From positions 1 through 64,000 of the forward strand of contig NZ_JADNOP010000006.1 of NCBI RefSeq assembly GCF_015557635.1: a stretch of DNA of 64,000 bases. The letters are read 5' to 3'. The stretch is from Fusicatenibacter saccharivorans (GTDB taxonomy: Bacteria; Bacillota; Clostridia; Lachnospirales; Lachnospiraceae). The translations under genes and the position numbers were made by a program. A model generated the notes under the pieces. That model saw only the letters and a program-made list of their open reading frames with translations, did not search any database and was not told where the DNA came from. Numbering within the stretch: position 1 is the stretch's first letter; each line of letters opens with the position of its first letter. Positions 35,882 to 44,518 of this stretch are shown piece after piece.

Positions 35882-37444
35882 ATGCAGAGAAAGAACGGCA
35901 GAAGGAAAAAAATTGCATATGTTTTGTGCGGCATTCTGGCGGTGGTACTGTTTTCCGGTTGTCAGAGCACAGCGGCAGATGGTACAGATGAAAAAGTTTT
36001 CGTATACGGCGACACGACATTCAACGCCGAAAACGACGAGTCCGATGTCAACCCGCACAACGGCTATTCCGGCTGGGCGTGTATCCGCTATGGGATCGGT
36101 GAGACGCTGTTTCATTATTCCGATTCTATGGAGATCGAGCCATGGCTGGCAGAAAGCTATGAGATTGTGGACGATACAACATGGCGGATTACACTGCATG
36201 AAGGCATCTCCTTTACGAGTGGGCGTACTCTCGACGCGGAGGCGGTCAAAGAATGTCTCGAGGATCTGATCGCAGTACATGACCGTGCATGCGGGGATCT
36301 GAAAATTGAGAGCATAGAGGCAGACGGCCTGATCGTAACGATTCACACCGAACAGCCTGTCCCGGCGCTTCTGAATTATCTGTCTGACCCATATGGATGC
36401 ATCATTGATATGCAGGCAGGCGTGACGGATGACGGCAATGTCGCCGGAACCGGCCCGTACCGCGCAGTACAGGTGGAGACGGATCAGGGACTGACGCTCA
36501 TGAAAAATGACAATTACTGGAACGGAACGCCAAAGCTCGACCGGATCGAAGTAAAAACGATCCGCGACGGCGATACGATGACGATGGCGTTACAGTCAGG
36601 CGAGCTCGACGCGGCGTACGGCCTGCCGTATTCCAATCTGATCCTGTTCCGCGATGAACCATACACGATTTCTTCGGCGGATACGTCGCGTACCTTCTTC
36701 GGACAGTTCAACGGATCATCCGAGGTGCTGCAGGACGACCGCGTGCGCGAGGCAGTCATCGGAGCGATCGACCGGCAGGGCTTTGTGAATACGCTGATGG
36801 AAGGAAACGGAAGCGTGGCGGAAGGCCCGTTCCCCTCTTACTTTGCATTCGGCGACAGCAAAGTGCAGGAGGAGTCCTATGATCTTGAGTATTCCAGAGA
36901 ACTGCTGGCTGAAGCAGGCTGGACCGATGAGGACGGCGACGGCTACGTGGAAAAAGACGGAAAACGCTTGACCATCTGCTGGCTCACGTATCCGAGCCGC
37001 CAGGAACTGCCGCTTCTCGCGGAGAGTGCACAGGCATCGCTGAAGAAAATCGGAATCGAAGTACAGATCCAGTGCACGGCAAATCATCTGGAACTGCTGA
37101 AAAAAGGAAACTGGGATGTTTATGTAAGCGCATTTGTCAGCGCACCGACGGGCGATCCCGAGTATTTCTTTACAACGCACTGCCTGCAGGATTCCTCCAA
37201 GAACCGCGGCGGTTATTACAGTGAGACACTCGAGATGCTGGAGCAGCAGTTAAGCGGCGAGTTTGATACCGAAAAACGAACCGAACTGGCCATCGAGATG
37301 ACGCAGACGCTGCTGGATGACCACATGTTTTTCTTCGCATCACACCTCAAAATGTCGATGGTATCCGGCGAGGGCGTGACGGGGCTTACGGCGCATCCGT
37401 GTGATTATTATGAAATTACAGTCAATTTGGACAAAAACAAATGA
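35882..37444 (+). CDS. ABC transporter substrate-binding lipoprotein, peptide/nickel type
   Basis: The 520-residue protein has a lipoprotein signal with lipobox VLFSGC and a full SBP_bac_5 domain (NPHNGYSGW, AGTGPYRAV, VREAVIGAIDRQG). It binds the ligand outside the cell for the importer encoded just upstream. The start at ATG 35882 is supported by AGGAG; the reading frame is open upstream to a GTG overlapping the previous stop, but that would put the signal peptide far inside. The ligand could be a peptide, a metal chelate or an opine-like metallophore; the sequence does not decide. Confidence 0.9.
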   Translation: MQRKNGRRKKIAYVLCGILAVVLFSGCQSTAADGTDEKVFVYGDTTFNAENDESDVNPHNGYSGWACIRYGIGETLFHYSDSMEIEPWLAESYEIVDDTTWRITLHEGISFTSGRTLDAEAVKECLEDLIAVHDRACGDLKIESIEADGLIVTIHTEQPVPALLNYLSDPYGCIIDMQAGVTDDGNVAGTGPYRAVQVETDQGLTLMKNDNYWNGTPKLDRIEVKTIRDGDTMTMALQSGELDAAYGLPYSNLILFRDEPYTISSADTSRTFFGQFNGSSEVLQDDRVREAVIGAIDRQGFVNTLMEGNGSVAEGPFPSYFAFGDSKVQEESYDLEYSRELLAEAGWTDEDGDGYVEKDGKRLTICWLTYPSRQELPLLAESAQASLKKIGIEVQIQCTANHLELLKKGNWDVYVSAFVSAPTGDPEYFFTTHCLQDSSKNRGGYYSETLEMLEQQLSGEFDTEKRTELAIEMTQTLLDDHMFFFASHLKMSMVSGEGVTGLTAHPCDYYEITVNLDKNK

Positions 37445-37452
37445 TTATTTGG

Positions 37453-37488
37453 AAAAAGAGCAGAAAATGTGGATTTTCTGCTCTTTTT
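37453..37488 (+). terminator. terminator of the fusion enzyme/ABC importer operon
   Basis: AAAAAGAGCAGAAAAT and ATTTTCTGCTCTTTTT form a near-perfect stem with a short loop. Confidence 0.9.
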
Positions 37489-37551
37489 GCGCTATGATAG
37501 GAAAAGAACGGCACTGCGACGGTGCCAGAGAAGAGAAAAGGAGAAGTTACG

Positions 37552-38961
37552 ATGCGGAAAGAAGAATTAAGAACATATATTGAAAACCACGAATCCGAGA
37601 TGATCGGGGATCTGAAAAGCCTGATCCGGATTCCAAGCGAAAAACAGGCGGCAGAGCCAGGCAAACCATTCGGCGCACCGGCGGCAGAAGCACTGGCGCA
37701 GGGAATCGAAATTCTGGAAAAATACGGCTTTGCCGTAACCAACTACGACAACTACGCGATTGCAGCTGACTTTAATCAGGAAGAAAAGGGTCTTGATATT
37801 CTCGCCCATCTCGATGTCGTACCGGCAGGCGAAGGCTGGCAGGAGACCGATCCATTCACCCCGCTCATCAAAGAAGGAAAAATGTTCGGCCGCGGAACCG
37901 CAGACGATAAAGGACCGGCGATCGCAGCTATCTACGCAATGCGCGCTGTCAAAGAACTCGGTTACCCATTAAAGAAAAACGTCCGTCTTGTCCTCGGTTC
38001 CGACGAGGAGTGCGGAAGCTCTGACCTCGAATATTATTATAAGAAAGAAGTGGAAGCACCATGCACCTTCTCACCGGATGCCGAATTCCCGGTCATCAAC
38101 ATTGAAAAAGGCGGCATGCGCGGCCACTTCGAAAAAACATCCGATGCCGGAACGACAGGCGTGCGCCTCGTATCCTTACAGGCCGGCACCAAACTGAACG
38201 TTGTACCAGGCAAAGCATATGCAGAGCTTGCCGGCATGGCAAAAGAAGACCTGAAAACCTGCGCTGACGAGACTGAGCAGAAGACCGGCGTTTCCTTCGT
38301 TCTGGAAGACACCGAAAACGGCAATATAAAAATCACCGCCTGCGGTGCCTTCGCCCACGCATCCACCCCGGAAATGGGTAACAACGCACTGACCGCACTG
38401 CTGCAGCTTCTCGCATCTGTTGGAATGGAAGAGAGTGAACTGAAAAACGACATCAGTTTCCTTGCAAAAGTTTACCCGCACGGCGACGGCAAAGGCGCAG
38501 GCCTCGGTGTCGCCATGTCAGATGAAGAGTCCGGCGAGCTCACCTTAAGCCTCGACCTCATGAACTACGACGGCAAAACCTTGACTGGTTCCTACGACTG
38601 CCGCGCCCCGATCTGCGCGACAAAAGAAAACCTGTATGATACTGCCGGGCAGAACATGAAAAAAGGCGGCTTCTCCATGGAAGGCAGTGGAATGTTCCCG
38701 CCACACCACGTCCCGGCCGACAGCCCGTTTGTCCAGACCCTGCTGCAGTGCTACACGGATGTCACTGGAAAACCAGGCAAACCATTTGCGATCGGCGGCG
38801 GAACGTATGTGCATCATCTGAAAAACGGCGTTGCGTTTGGATGCGCGGATCTTGAAGTCGACAACCGTATGCACGGAGCAGACGAGTTCGTGGAAATCGA
38901 ATGCCTGAAAGAATGCGTTGTGATCTTCGCGGAGGCGATTCTGCGGATCTGTGGGGAATAA
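37552..38961 (+). CDS. pepV: Dipeptidase, M20 family (PepV/Sapep type)
   Basis: The 469-residue metallopeptidase shows the M20 metal ligands: LAHLDVVPAG, FGRGTADDKGP, GSDEECGSSD and SPDAEFPV, with the histidine region IGGGTYVHH near the C-terminus. PepV-type enzymes split dipeptides in the cytoplasm using zinc or manganese. The start is supported by AAAGGAG. It could process peptides imported by the neighbouring ABC system, but it has its own transcript. Its third-codon positions are richer in C than those of neighbours. Confidence 0.93.
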   Translation: MRKEELRTYIENHESEMIGDLKSLIRIPSEKQAAEPGKPFGAPAAEALAQGIEILEKYGFAVTNYDNYAIAADFNQEEKGLDILAHLDVVPAGEGWQETDPFTPLIKEGKMFGRGTADDKGPAIAAIYAMRAVKELGYPLKKNVRLVLGSDEECGSSDLEYYYKKEVEAPCTFSPDAEFPVINIEKGGMRGHFEKTSDAGTTGVRLVSLQAGTKLNVVPGKAYAELAGMAKEDLKTCADETEQKTGVSFVLEDTENGNIKITACGAFAHASTPEMGNNALTALLQLLASVGMEESELKNDISFLAKVYPHGDGKGAGLGVAMSDEESGELTLSLDLMNYDGKTLTGSYDCRAPICATKENLYDTAGQNMKKGGFSMEGSGMFPPHHVPADSPFVQTLLQCYTDVTGKPGKPFAIGGGTYVHHLKNGVAFGCADLEVDNRMHGADEFVEIECLKECVVIFAEAILRICGE

Positions 38962-38981
38962 ATAATTGAAAAATAAAAGAT

Positions 38982-39046
38982 AAAAAAGATCTTCAGCCAA
39001 ACCGATAGATTCTGAAAAGAACAAGGTTTGCCTGAAGATTTTTTAT
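38982..39046 (+). terminator. terminator of pepV
   Basis: AAAAAAGATCTTCAG-C-CAAACC pairs with GGTTTG-CCTGAAGATTTTTT. Confidence 0.8.
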
Positions 39047-39070
39047 GGCTCTGAATTGTTACAAATTTTC
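39047..39070. repeat. partial copy of the GGCTCTGAAT intergenic repeat
   Basis: GGCTCTGAATTGTTACAAAT lies directly after the minus-strand stop at 39071. Its reverse complement matches the bases that follow the dnaB stop (TTTGTAACTATTCAGAGCC). Confidence 0.6.
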
Positions 39071-40771
39071 TCAGAACCGCAGTTCCCTGCACCGGTTCAG
39101 GCATGCAAAGATTTCCTGCCGTCTCGGCCGTGCCAGGTCGCTGGGTCTTCCAGGAGCGAGAAGAGAAGCAAGGCCTTTTTCATCCATCTGTTTTTCCAGC
39201 AGATCCACCACCTGCACCAGTGTTTTCTTACCGTCCATCTTGTGCTCCGCTGCTTCTAAAAGGAGCGCAGCCAGCCCGTTCAACTGCTCACTGTCCGTGA
39301 GCTGTTCCACAGCGCGCAGATCGGTCAGAGACTTGTTGATGAGGATGGATTCCCGTCCCATTACTTTGACTTTCGTGCGGTCACTTCCCGTCAGACCTTT
39401 ACCCGGCTGCGGGCAGCGATGGAAGGCTGGAACGGAAAAAGGGCGCACGGAGGCAGTAAACGGCGGAAATTCTGCGGCTGTGGTTTTCGCGCGATCCGTA
39501 ATGTCATAAGGAACGTATTCTTTCATCTGAATGACAGTGTCTGCCACGTGGAAGTAAGAACCGGAGCTTCCGGCAACGAGAATCGACGAGATGCCGAGCT
39601 TCTCATACAGATCCCGCACGCGGCTGATAAACGGTGTGATCGGTTCCTCGCTGTCGGCAACGACGCGCTGCATCAGCTCATCGCGCACCATAAAGTTGGT
39701 GGCGGACGTATCCTCATCGATCAGAAAGAGGCTCGTGCCGGATTCGATGCCCTCGATCACGTTGGCAGCCTGCGAGGTGCTTCCGCTGGCATCGGCGGTC
39801 GAGAATGAAGTCGTATCACTCTTTCCGGGAAGATTGTGGATGAAGAGGGAGATATCGACGTTGCTGATGCTTCTGGAGTCCTCGGAGCGGAGCTTTCCGG
39901 CGCTTGCATCGGTGATGACATATTCACGGCCGTCCCCGGCGATGTGGTTGTATACGCCGCGCTCAAGCGCCTGCAGCAGGGTGGATTTTCCGTGGAAGCC
40001 TCCGCCTACGATCAGTGTGACACCGAGTGGAATTCCCATGCCGGAAACGGGTCCGCGGTTTGGAAGATCGAGGGTAACGCGCAGGGATTCCGGTGAGATA
40101 AACGGAACGGCGTGCTTCATCGGCAGATCGGAAACACCGGTCTCGCGCGGGAGAATGGAGCCGTCGGCGATGAAGGCAGTAAGCCCTTTTTCTTTTAATG
40201 CGGAACGGATCGCCTGCTGGTCCTCACAGAGATAGGCGACATTGGCGCATGCTTTCGGATCCAGAGCACGGTAGAACAGCGATTTTTCCACGCAGCCGGG
40301 CAGAAAGTCGAAAAGAATACGGATCAGCTCCTGCGAGGCGATGGTGCGGCCGTTGGCTGGAAAGCCGATTTCCATGTTGACGACAAGACTGCCGTCGGAA
40401 GGATTCAGAACGCAGGCAGTGCGCTCCAGAATTTCCTGTCCGCAGCGGCTTATCCCCAGCAGACCACTTTTGCCGGAACCCTTCGCGTGGAAGGAATACG
40501 GTGCGATGGCGCGCGCAAACTGGCGCAGCAGGTAATCCTGGAGGGCGACGCGCTTTTCGTATGTGTCGTAGAGAAAAGCCGGAAACGCAGCGGTTTTGCC
40601 GCTGACATGAACGCTGACCCGCGACGGAGCGGCGAACGGATCGCCCTGGACGTGGTCGATGGAGAGTGTGTAGCGCGGAAACTGATAGGCGCCGCGTGTG
40701 GATTTATAGGCGGGATAGCTTTTGTGATTGATACTGAATAAAAGCTGTTTCAGGTCATTTGCAGATTGCAT
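39071..40771 (-). CDS. ABC-ATPase domain-containing protein (PF09818-type)
   Basis: The 566-residue cytoplasmic protein resembles the predicted ABC-class ATPase family related to trypanosomal MRB1590. The Walker A motif is GGGFHGKST, the signature-like stretch is TADASGSTSQAANVIEGIE and the Walker B is SLFLIDEDTSATNFM. It has an N-terminal domain of about 230 residues specific to the family, and no transporter partner. RNA metabolism or nucleic-acid association has been proposed for relatives; the role here is unknown. The ATG at 40771 follows AAAGGAG; the open frame upstream is only the lacI terminator. Confidence 0.87.
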   Translation of the reverse strand: MQSANDLKQLLFSINHKSYPAYKSTRGAYQFPRYTLSIDHVQGDPFAAPSRVSVHVSGKTAAFPAFLYDTYEKRVALQDYLLRQFARAIAPYSFHAKGSGKSGLLGISRCGQEILERTACVLNPSDGSLVVNMEIGFPANGRTIASQELIRILFDFLPGCVEKSLFYRALDPKACANVAYLCEDQQAIRSALKEKGLTAFIADGSILPRETGVSDLPMKHAVPFISPESLRVTLDLPNRGPVSGMGIPLGVTLIVGGGFHGKSTLLQALERGVYNHIAGDGREYVITDASAGKLRSEDSRSISNVDISLFIHNLPGKSDTTSFSTADASGSTSQAANVIEGIESGTSLFLIDEDTSATNFMVRDELMQRVVADSEEPITPFISRVRDLYEKLGISSILVAGSSGSYFHVADTVIQMKEYVPYDITDRAKTTAAEFPPFTASVRPFSVPAFHRCPQPGKGLTGSDRTKVKVMGRESILINKSLTDLRAVEQLTDSEQLNGLAALLLEAAEHKMDGKKTLVQVVDLLEKQMDEKGLASLLAPGRPSDLARPRRQEIFACLNRCRELRF

Positions 40772-40791
40772 GAAAAAAACTCCTTTCAAAA

Positions 40792-40902
40792 TAAAAAAAG
40801 GTGAGGCTGCCGTACAGAGCGTGTCTGAGAAAGGCTTTTCGCAAGCTGCGAGTTCCGGTTTGCGGAAATGATTTTTCAGACACGCGCTGGACGACAGCCT
40901 CA
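40792..40902 (-). terminator. terminator of the lacI-type gene with a 30-bp imperfect stem
   Basis: GAGGCTG...GTGTCTGA at 40803-40832 is nearly complementary to 40872-40901 (about 25 of 30 pairs), with a 39-base loop. On the minus strand the stem is followed by seven T. The stem is unusually long for a terminator. Confidence 0.7.
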
Positions 40903-40913
40903 TCCAAAAAGCT

Positions 40914-41927
40914 TTAACGTCTGGAAACACTCTGGCGCTTCACCAGCTTGGTTGCCATGCACATTTTCAGACATTCGCGTTTCGGATCGGCCACGCGGTC
41001 AAGCAGGCGCTGGACAGCGGTGGCTCCAAGCTCGCGTTTTCTGACCTTCATAGTGGAAAGCGGCGGAACCATCATATCGCACATCGGAACGTCATCAAAG
41101 CCGATGATGGAGACATCCTCCGGGATGCGGTAGCCGTTTTCACGCAGTGCACGCATGGCGGCCGCCGCGATGATGTCATTGTCGGCAAAGTAAGCATCCG
41201 CGATCGGAGCTTTCGACTCGAGAAGGCGCAGCATGTCGCGGTAGCCTTCGTCCGAGGTCGGGGAAACCAGGTGAACATATGGATGCGAGGTGCTGATACC
41301 GTTTGCACGGAGCGCTTTGTAGTAGCCGTCGGCGCGTTCGGAGAAGTTGCTGATGTCGAGGCTCGAGTGAAAGTAGCCCACGTTTTTGTGTCCGCACTGA
41401 ATCAGATAATTCGTGGCGTTGAACGCCCCCTGAATGTTGTTGATCAGAACGCAGTCGTAATCGAGCTCATCGTAATAGCAGTCCACGACAACGATCGGAA
41501 CAGAAAAATCGCGGAACTTGCGGAAATCGGACGGAGCCATTTCGGTTGCAAGAAGAAGAATGCCCTCACAGTCCACAGCGCGGAGTGCATCGAGCTGGCT
41601 GTCAATATCCATGGTCTCATAAAAATAGGAGATATGAAGCGCACAGCTCTGGCGGGTGCATTCGGTGGAGATTCCTTCGGTCAGCTGGGAGAAAAACGGC
41701 GTGTCGGCAGCGACCTTTCCGTGCTTTTTATAATTGACCAGCTGAATAATGCGGGAGGAAGCGCCGGAGGCTTCATTTTTTTTCGGCGCATAGCCATACT
41801 CGGCTGCGGTTTTTAAAACCAGCTCTCTTGTGGCATCGCTGATGCCGGGTTTGTTATTGAAAACCATAGAAACCGTGGCAGGCGATACGTTGATCAGCTT
41901 TGCCAGTTCTTTCGCAGAAATATTCAT
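40914..41927 (-). CDS. LacI family transcriptional regulator
   Basis: The 337-residue protein has the N-terminal LacI helix-turn-helix (SAKELAKLINVSPATVSMVFNNKPG) and a periplasmic-binding-protein-like sensor domain (about 60-330). It is divergent from the isomerase-transketolase-kinase genes and very likely represses them until the pathway sugar binds. The ribosome site is AGGAGC. Confidence 0.92.
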   Translation of the reverse strand: MNISAKELAKLINVSPATVSMVFNNKPGISDATRELVLKTAAEYGYAPKKNEASGASSRIIQLVNYKKHGKVAADTPFFSQLTEGISTECTRQSCALHISYFYETMDIDSQLDALRAVDCEGILLLATEMAPSDFRKFRDFSVPIVVVDCYYDELDYDCVLINNIQGAFNATNYLIQCGHKNVGYFHSSLDISNFSERADGYYKALRANGISTSHPYVHLVSPTSDEGYRDMLRLLESKAPIADAYFADNDIIAAAAMRALRENGYRIPEDVSIIGFDDVPMCDMMVPPLSTMKVRKRELGATAVQRLLDRVADPKRECLKMCMATKLVKRQSVSRR

Positions 41928-42174
41928 AAGATTTCAGCTCCTGTTCGATAAAATCAGCCCGCACGGTGCTTTCAGGTGTTTTACGCATGCGGGGTGTTGA
42001 AATTTATTTCAGTATTTATTTGAAAAATGTTAAACTTATGCATTGATTTTAATATGAATTAAAAAAGAAGTCAACTTCTGAACTGTAAAAAAATGAAATA
42101 TGAAGAAATGCATAAAGACAGCCATTCTTTTTTGTATAAATTACTAAAAAAGATTTAATAAAGCTGAATAGATG

Positions 42175-42203
42175 TTGACAAGTTCAAAAGAATTTAGTAA
42201 TAT
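42175..42203 (+). promoter_or_regulatory. promoter of the isomerase/transketolase operon
   Basis: TTGACA and TAATAT are 17 bases apart, 76 bases before the isomerase start. The 351-base divergent region (41928-42278) is very A/T rich. Short palindromes such as TTAATATGAATTAA near 42050 could be operators for the LacI protein, but none is convincing. I see no gene in this region. Confidence 0.75.
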
Positions 42204-42278
42204 AAGAGCCATAAAGAACAGGGAAATTCAAGACATAATTTAGCAGAATTTAAAGAAAATTAAGTGGAGGAAATGAAT

Positions 42279-43679
42279 ATGAAATCAATTAAGATCGGAT
42301 TTGCACCTACGAGAAGAAGCATTTTCAGTGCCCCGGATGCCGTAAAATACGCCAACCTGACGAGAGAGCATTTAAAAGAGCTCGGTGTTGAATTTGTCGA
42401 CATCACAGATATCAACGAGGAGGGTCTGTTTTACGATGAGGCGGACCGTGAGAAAATCCAGGAGAAATTCCGCCGTGAAAACGTAAAGGGAATTTTCTTC
42501 CCGCACGGAAACTTCGGAACGGAATATGTCTGTGCAAGACTGGCAAAGGAAATGGGGCTTCCGGTACTCCTCTGGGGACCGCGCGATGAGAGACCGGATG
42601 AGAACGGTGTGCGTCTCCGCGACAGCCAGTGTGGCCTGTTCGCAACCGGAAAAGTGCTGCGCCGTTTTGGCGTTCCGTTCACCTACATGACAAACTGCCG
42701 TCTGACCGATCCGGAATTTGAGCGCGGCATCAAGGATTTCCTCGCCGTATGTAATGTGGTAGATACCTTCCGTCACACCAGAATCCTTCAGATCGGACCG
42801 CGTCCGTTCGACTTCTGGTCCACGATGTGCAACGAGGGCGAGCTGCTGGAAAAATTCAACATTCAGCTTTCCCCGATTCCGCTTCCGGAACTGACTGCGG
42901 AGATGAAAAAAGTAAAAGCAGAGGGCAGCGAGGTAGAAAAAGTCGTTGCATACTGCAATACCAATATGTGTGTAAAGATCAAACCGGAAGAACTGGAAAA
43001 TGTAGCAGCTCTGAAGGTTGCGATGAAGAATCTGGCTGTCAAATATTCCTGCAATGCCATCGCGATCCAGTGCTGGAACGCGCTGCAGGGTGAGATCGGC
43101 ATCATGCCGTGTGCGGCAAACTCCCTGCTGAACGAAGAGGGAATTCCGGTTGTCTGTGAGACCGATATCCACGGAGCCATCACCGCGCTGATGGTAGAGG
43201 CTGCCGGTAGAAACGACAAGAGAAGCTTCTTTGCTGACTGGACGGTACGTCACCCGGACAACGAGAACGGCGAGCTGCTGCAGCACTGCGGACCGTGGCC
43301 GATCTCTGTTGCACAGGAAAAACCGACGATCGGTTATCCTCTGGCATTCAGTCATCCGGGGGCTGTAGAGGCACAGGCAAAATTAGGTGAAATGACACTG
43401 GCGCGTTTCGACGGAGACAACGGAGAGTACTCCCTGCTGCTTGGAAATGCAAAAGGTGTAAAGGGGCCTTACACGAAGGGAACTTACGTATGGGTTGAGG
43501 TACAGAACCTGAAACGCCTCGAGGCAAAAATCGTGGAGGGACCGTACATCCACCACTGTGTCGGTATCCACGAAAACGTTGTGCCGGTTCTGTATGAAGC
43601 ATGCAAATACATCGGCATTGCCCCGGATTTATATGATCCGATCGAGGAAGATGTCAAAGCATATTTAAGAGGAGAATGA
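42279..43679 (+). CDS. L-fucose/L-arabinose isomerase family protein
   Basis: The 466-residue protein belongs to the fucose/arabinose-isomerase-like superfamily. It has the N-terminal Rossmann-like half (IGFAPTRRSIFSAPDAVKYA), the central conserved IAIQCWNALQGEIGIMPCAANSLLNEEGIPVVCETDIHGA with likely metal ligands E and D, and the C-terminal IHHCVGIHENVV. Such enzymes convert an aldose to a ketose with a divalent metal. Neighbouring kinase and transketolase genes suggest it opens a branched or pentose/tetrose sugar pathway. Start at 42279 is eight bases after GGAGG. Confidence 0.87.
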   Translation: MKSIKIGFAPTRRSIFSAPDAVKYANLTREHLKELGVEFVDITDINEEGLFYDEADREKIQEKFRRENVKGIFFPHGNFGTEYVCARLAKEMGLPVLLWGPRDERPDENGVRLRDSQCGLFATGKVLRRFGVPFTYMTNCRLTDPEFERGIKDFLAVCNVVDTFRHTRILQIGPRPFDFWSTMCNEGELLEKFNIQLSPIPLPELTAEMKKVKAEGSEVEKVVAYCNTNMCVKIKPEELENVAALKVAMKNLAVKYSCNAIAIQCWNALQGEIGIMPCAANSLLNEEGIPVVCETDIHGAITALMVEAAGRNDKRSFFADWTVRHPDNENGELLQHCGPWPISVAQEKPTIGYPLAFSHPGAVEAQAKLGEMTLARFDGDNGEYSLLLGNAKGVKGPYTKGTYVWVEVQNLKRLEAKIVEGPYIHHCVGIHENVVPVLYEACKYIGIAPDLYDPIEEDVKAYLRGE

Positions 43680-43684
43680 AAATC

Positions 43685-44518
43685 ATGAGTGAATACAAGG
43701 AATTGAGTTGTCTGGCGTATGATCTGCGGAAGAAAGTAGTGGAAATGGTAGTTTCCGGCAAGGGCGGCCACATCGGCGGCGACATGAGTGTCATCGATGT
43801 GCTTGTAGCGCTGTATTTTAAAGAGATGAACATCAGCCCTAAGAACATGGACGACCCGGACCGCGACCGTTTTGTAATGAGTAAAGGTCATTCCGTTGAG
43901 GCATATTATGCAGTACTTGCGGCAAAGGGGTTCTTCCCGATGGAAGAGGTCATTGAAAAATTCTCCAAATTCGGCAGCCCGTACATCGGCCATCCGAACA
44001 ATAAACTGCCGGGCATCGAGATGAATTCCGGTTCTCTCGGCCACGGACTTCCGGTCTGCGTGGGAATGGCGCTGGCAGGAAAAATGGATAAAAAAGATTA
44101 TCGTGTCTACACCGTTATGGGTGACGGCGAGCTGGCAGAAGGCTCTGTCTGGGAGGGCGCAATGTCCGCAGGAAACTACAAGCTGGACAACCTCTGTGCG
44201 ATCGTAGACCGCAACCGTCTGCAGATCTCCGGAAATACCGAGGATGTCATGAAACAGGACAGCCAGGAGGAGAGATGGGCAGCGTTCGGATGGAATGTTC
44301 TTTCCGTACCGGGCAACGATATGGACGCGCTCGTTCATGCGTTTGAGCTGGCGAAACACTGCAAGGGAAAACCGACGGTTATTATTGCAAACACAACGAA
44401 GGGCTGTGGTTCTTCCGTGATGGAAAATAAGGCGGAGTGGCATCATAAAGTGCCGACACCGGAGGAAGTAGAACAGATCATGAAGGATCTGGATGAGAGA
44501 AAGGAGGCACTGTTATGA
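43685..44518 (+). CDS. Transketolase-like protein, N-terminal subunit
   Basis: The 277-residue protein is the thiamine-diphosphate-binding half of a split transketolase. It has SKGHSVEAYYAVLA, GSLGHGLPVCVGMA and the cofactor motif GDGELAEGSVWEGAMSAGNYKLDN. It pairs with the next gene, whose ATG overlaps its stop. Similar two-subunit enzymes act on apulose 4-phosphate in apiose breakdown, and also occur as general split transketolases. The ATG at 43685 has better spacing from GAGGAG than the one nine bases earlier. Confidence 0.9.
   Translation: MSEYKELSCLAYDLRKKVVEMVVSGKGGHIGGDMSVIDVLVALYFKEMNISPKNMDDPDRDRFVMSKGHSVEAYYAVLAAKGFFPMEEVIEKFSKFGSPYIGHPNNKLPGIEMNSGSLGHGLPVCVGMALAGKMDKKDYRVYTVMGDGELAEGSVWEGAMSAGNYKLDNLCAIVDRNRLQISGNTEDVMKQDSQEERWAAFGWNVLSVPGNDMDALVHAFELAKHCKGKPTVIIANTTKGCGSSVMENKAEWHHKVPTPEEVEQIMKDLDERKEALL

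Noticed and set aside
40772-40930. N-terminal extension of the ABC-ATPase-domain protein
   Set aside because: The extra 53 codons are only the read-through of the lacI terminator hairpin; a strong ribosome site supports the ATG at 40771.
42372-43355. 327-codon minus-strand frame opposite the isomerase
   Set aside because: No ribosome site or family motif; the plus-strand isomerase has full motifs and codon pattern.
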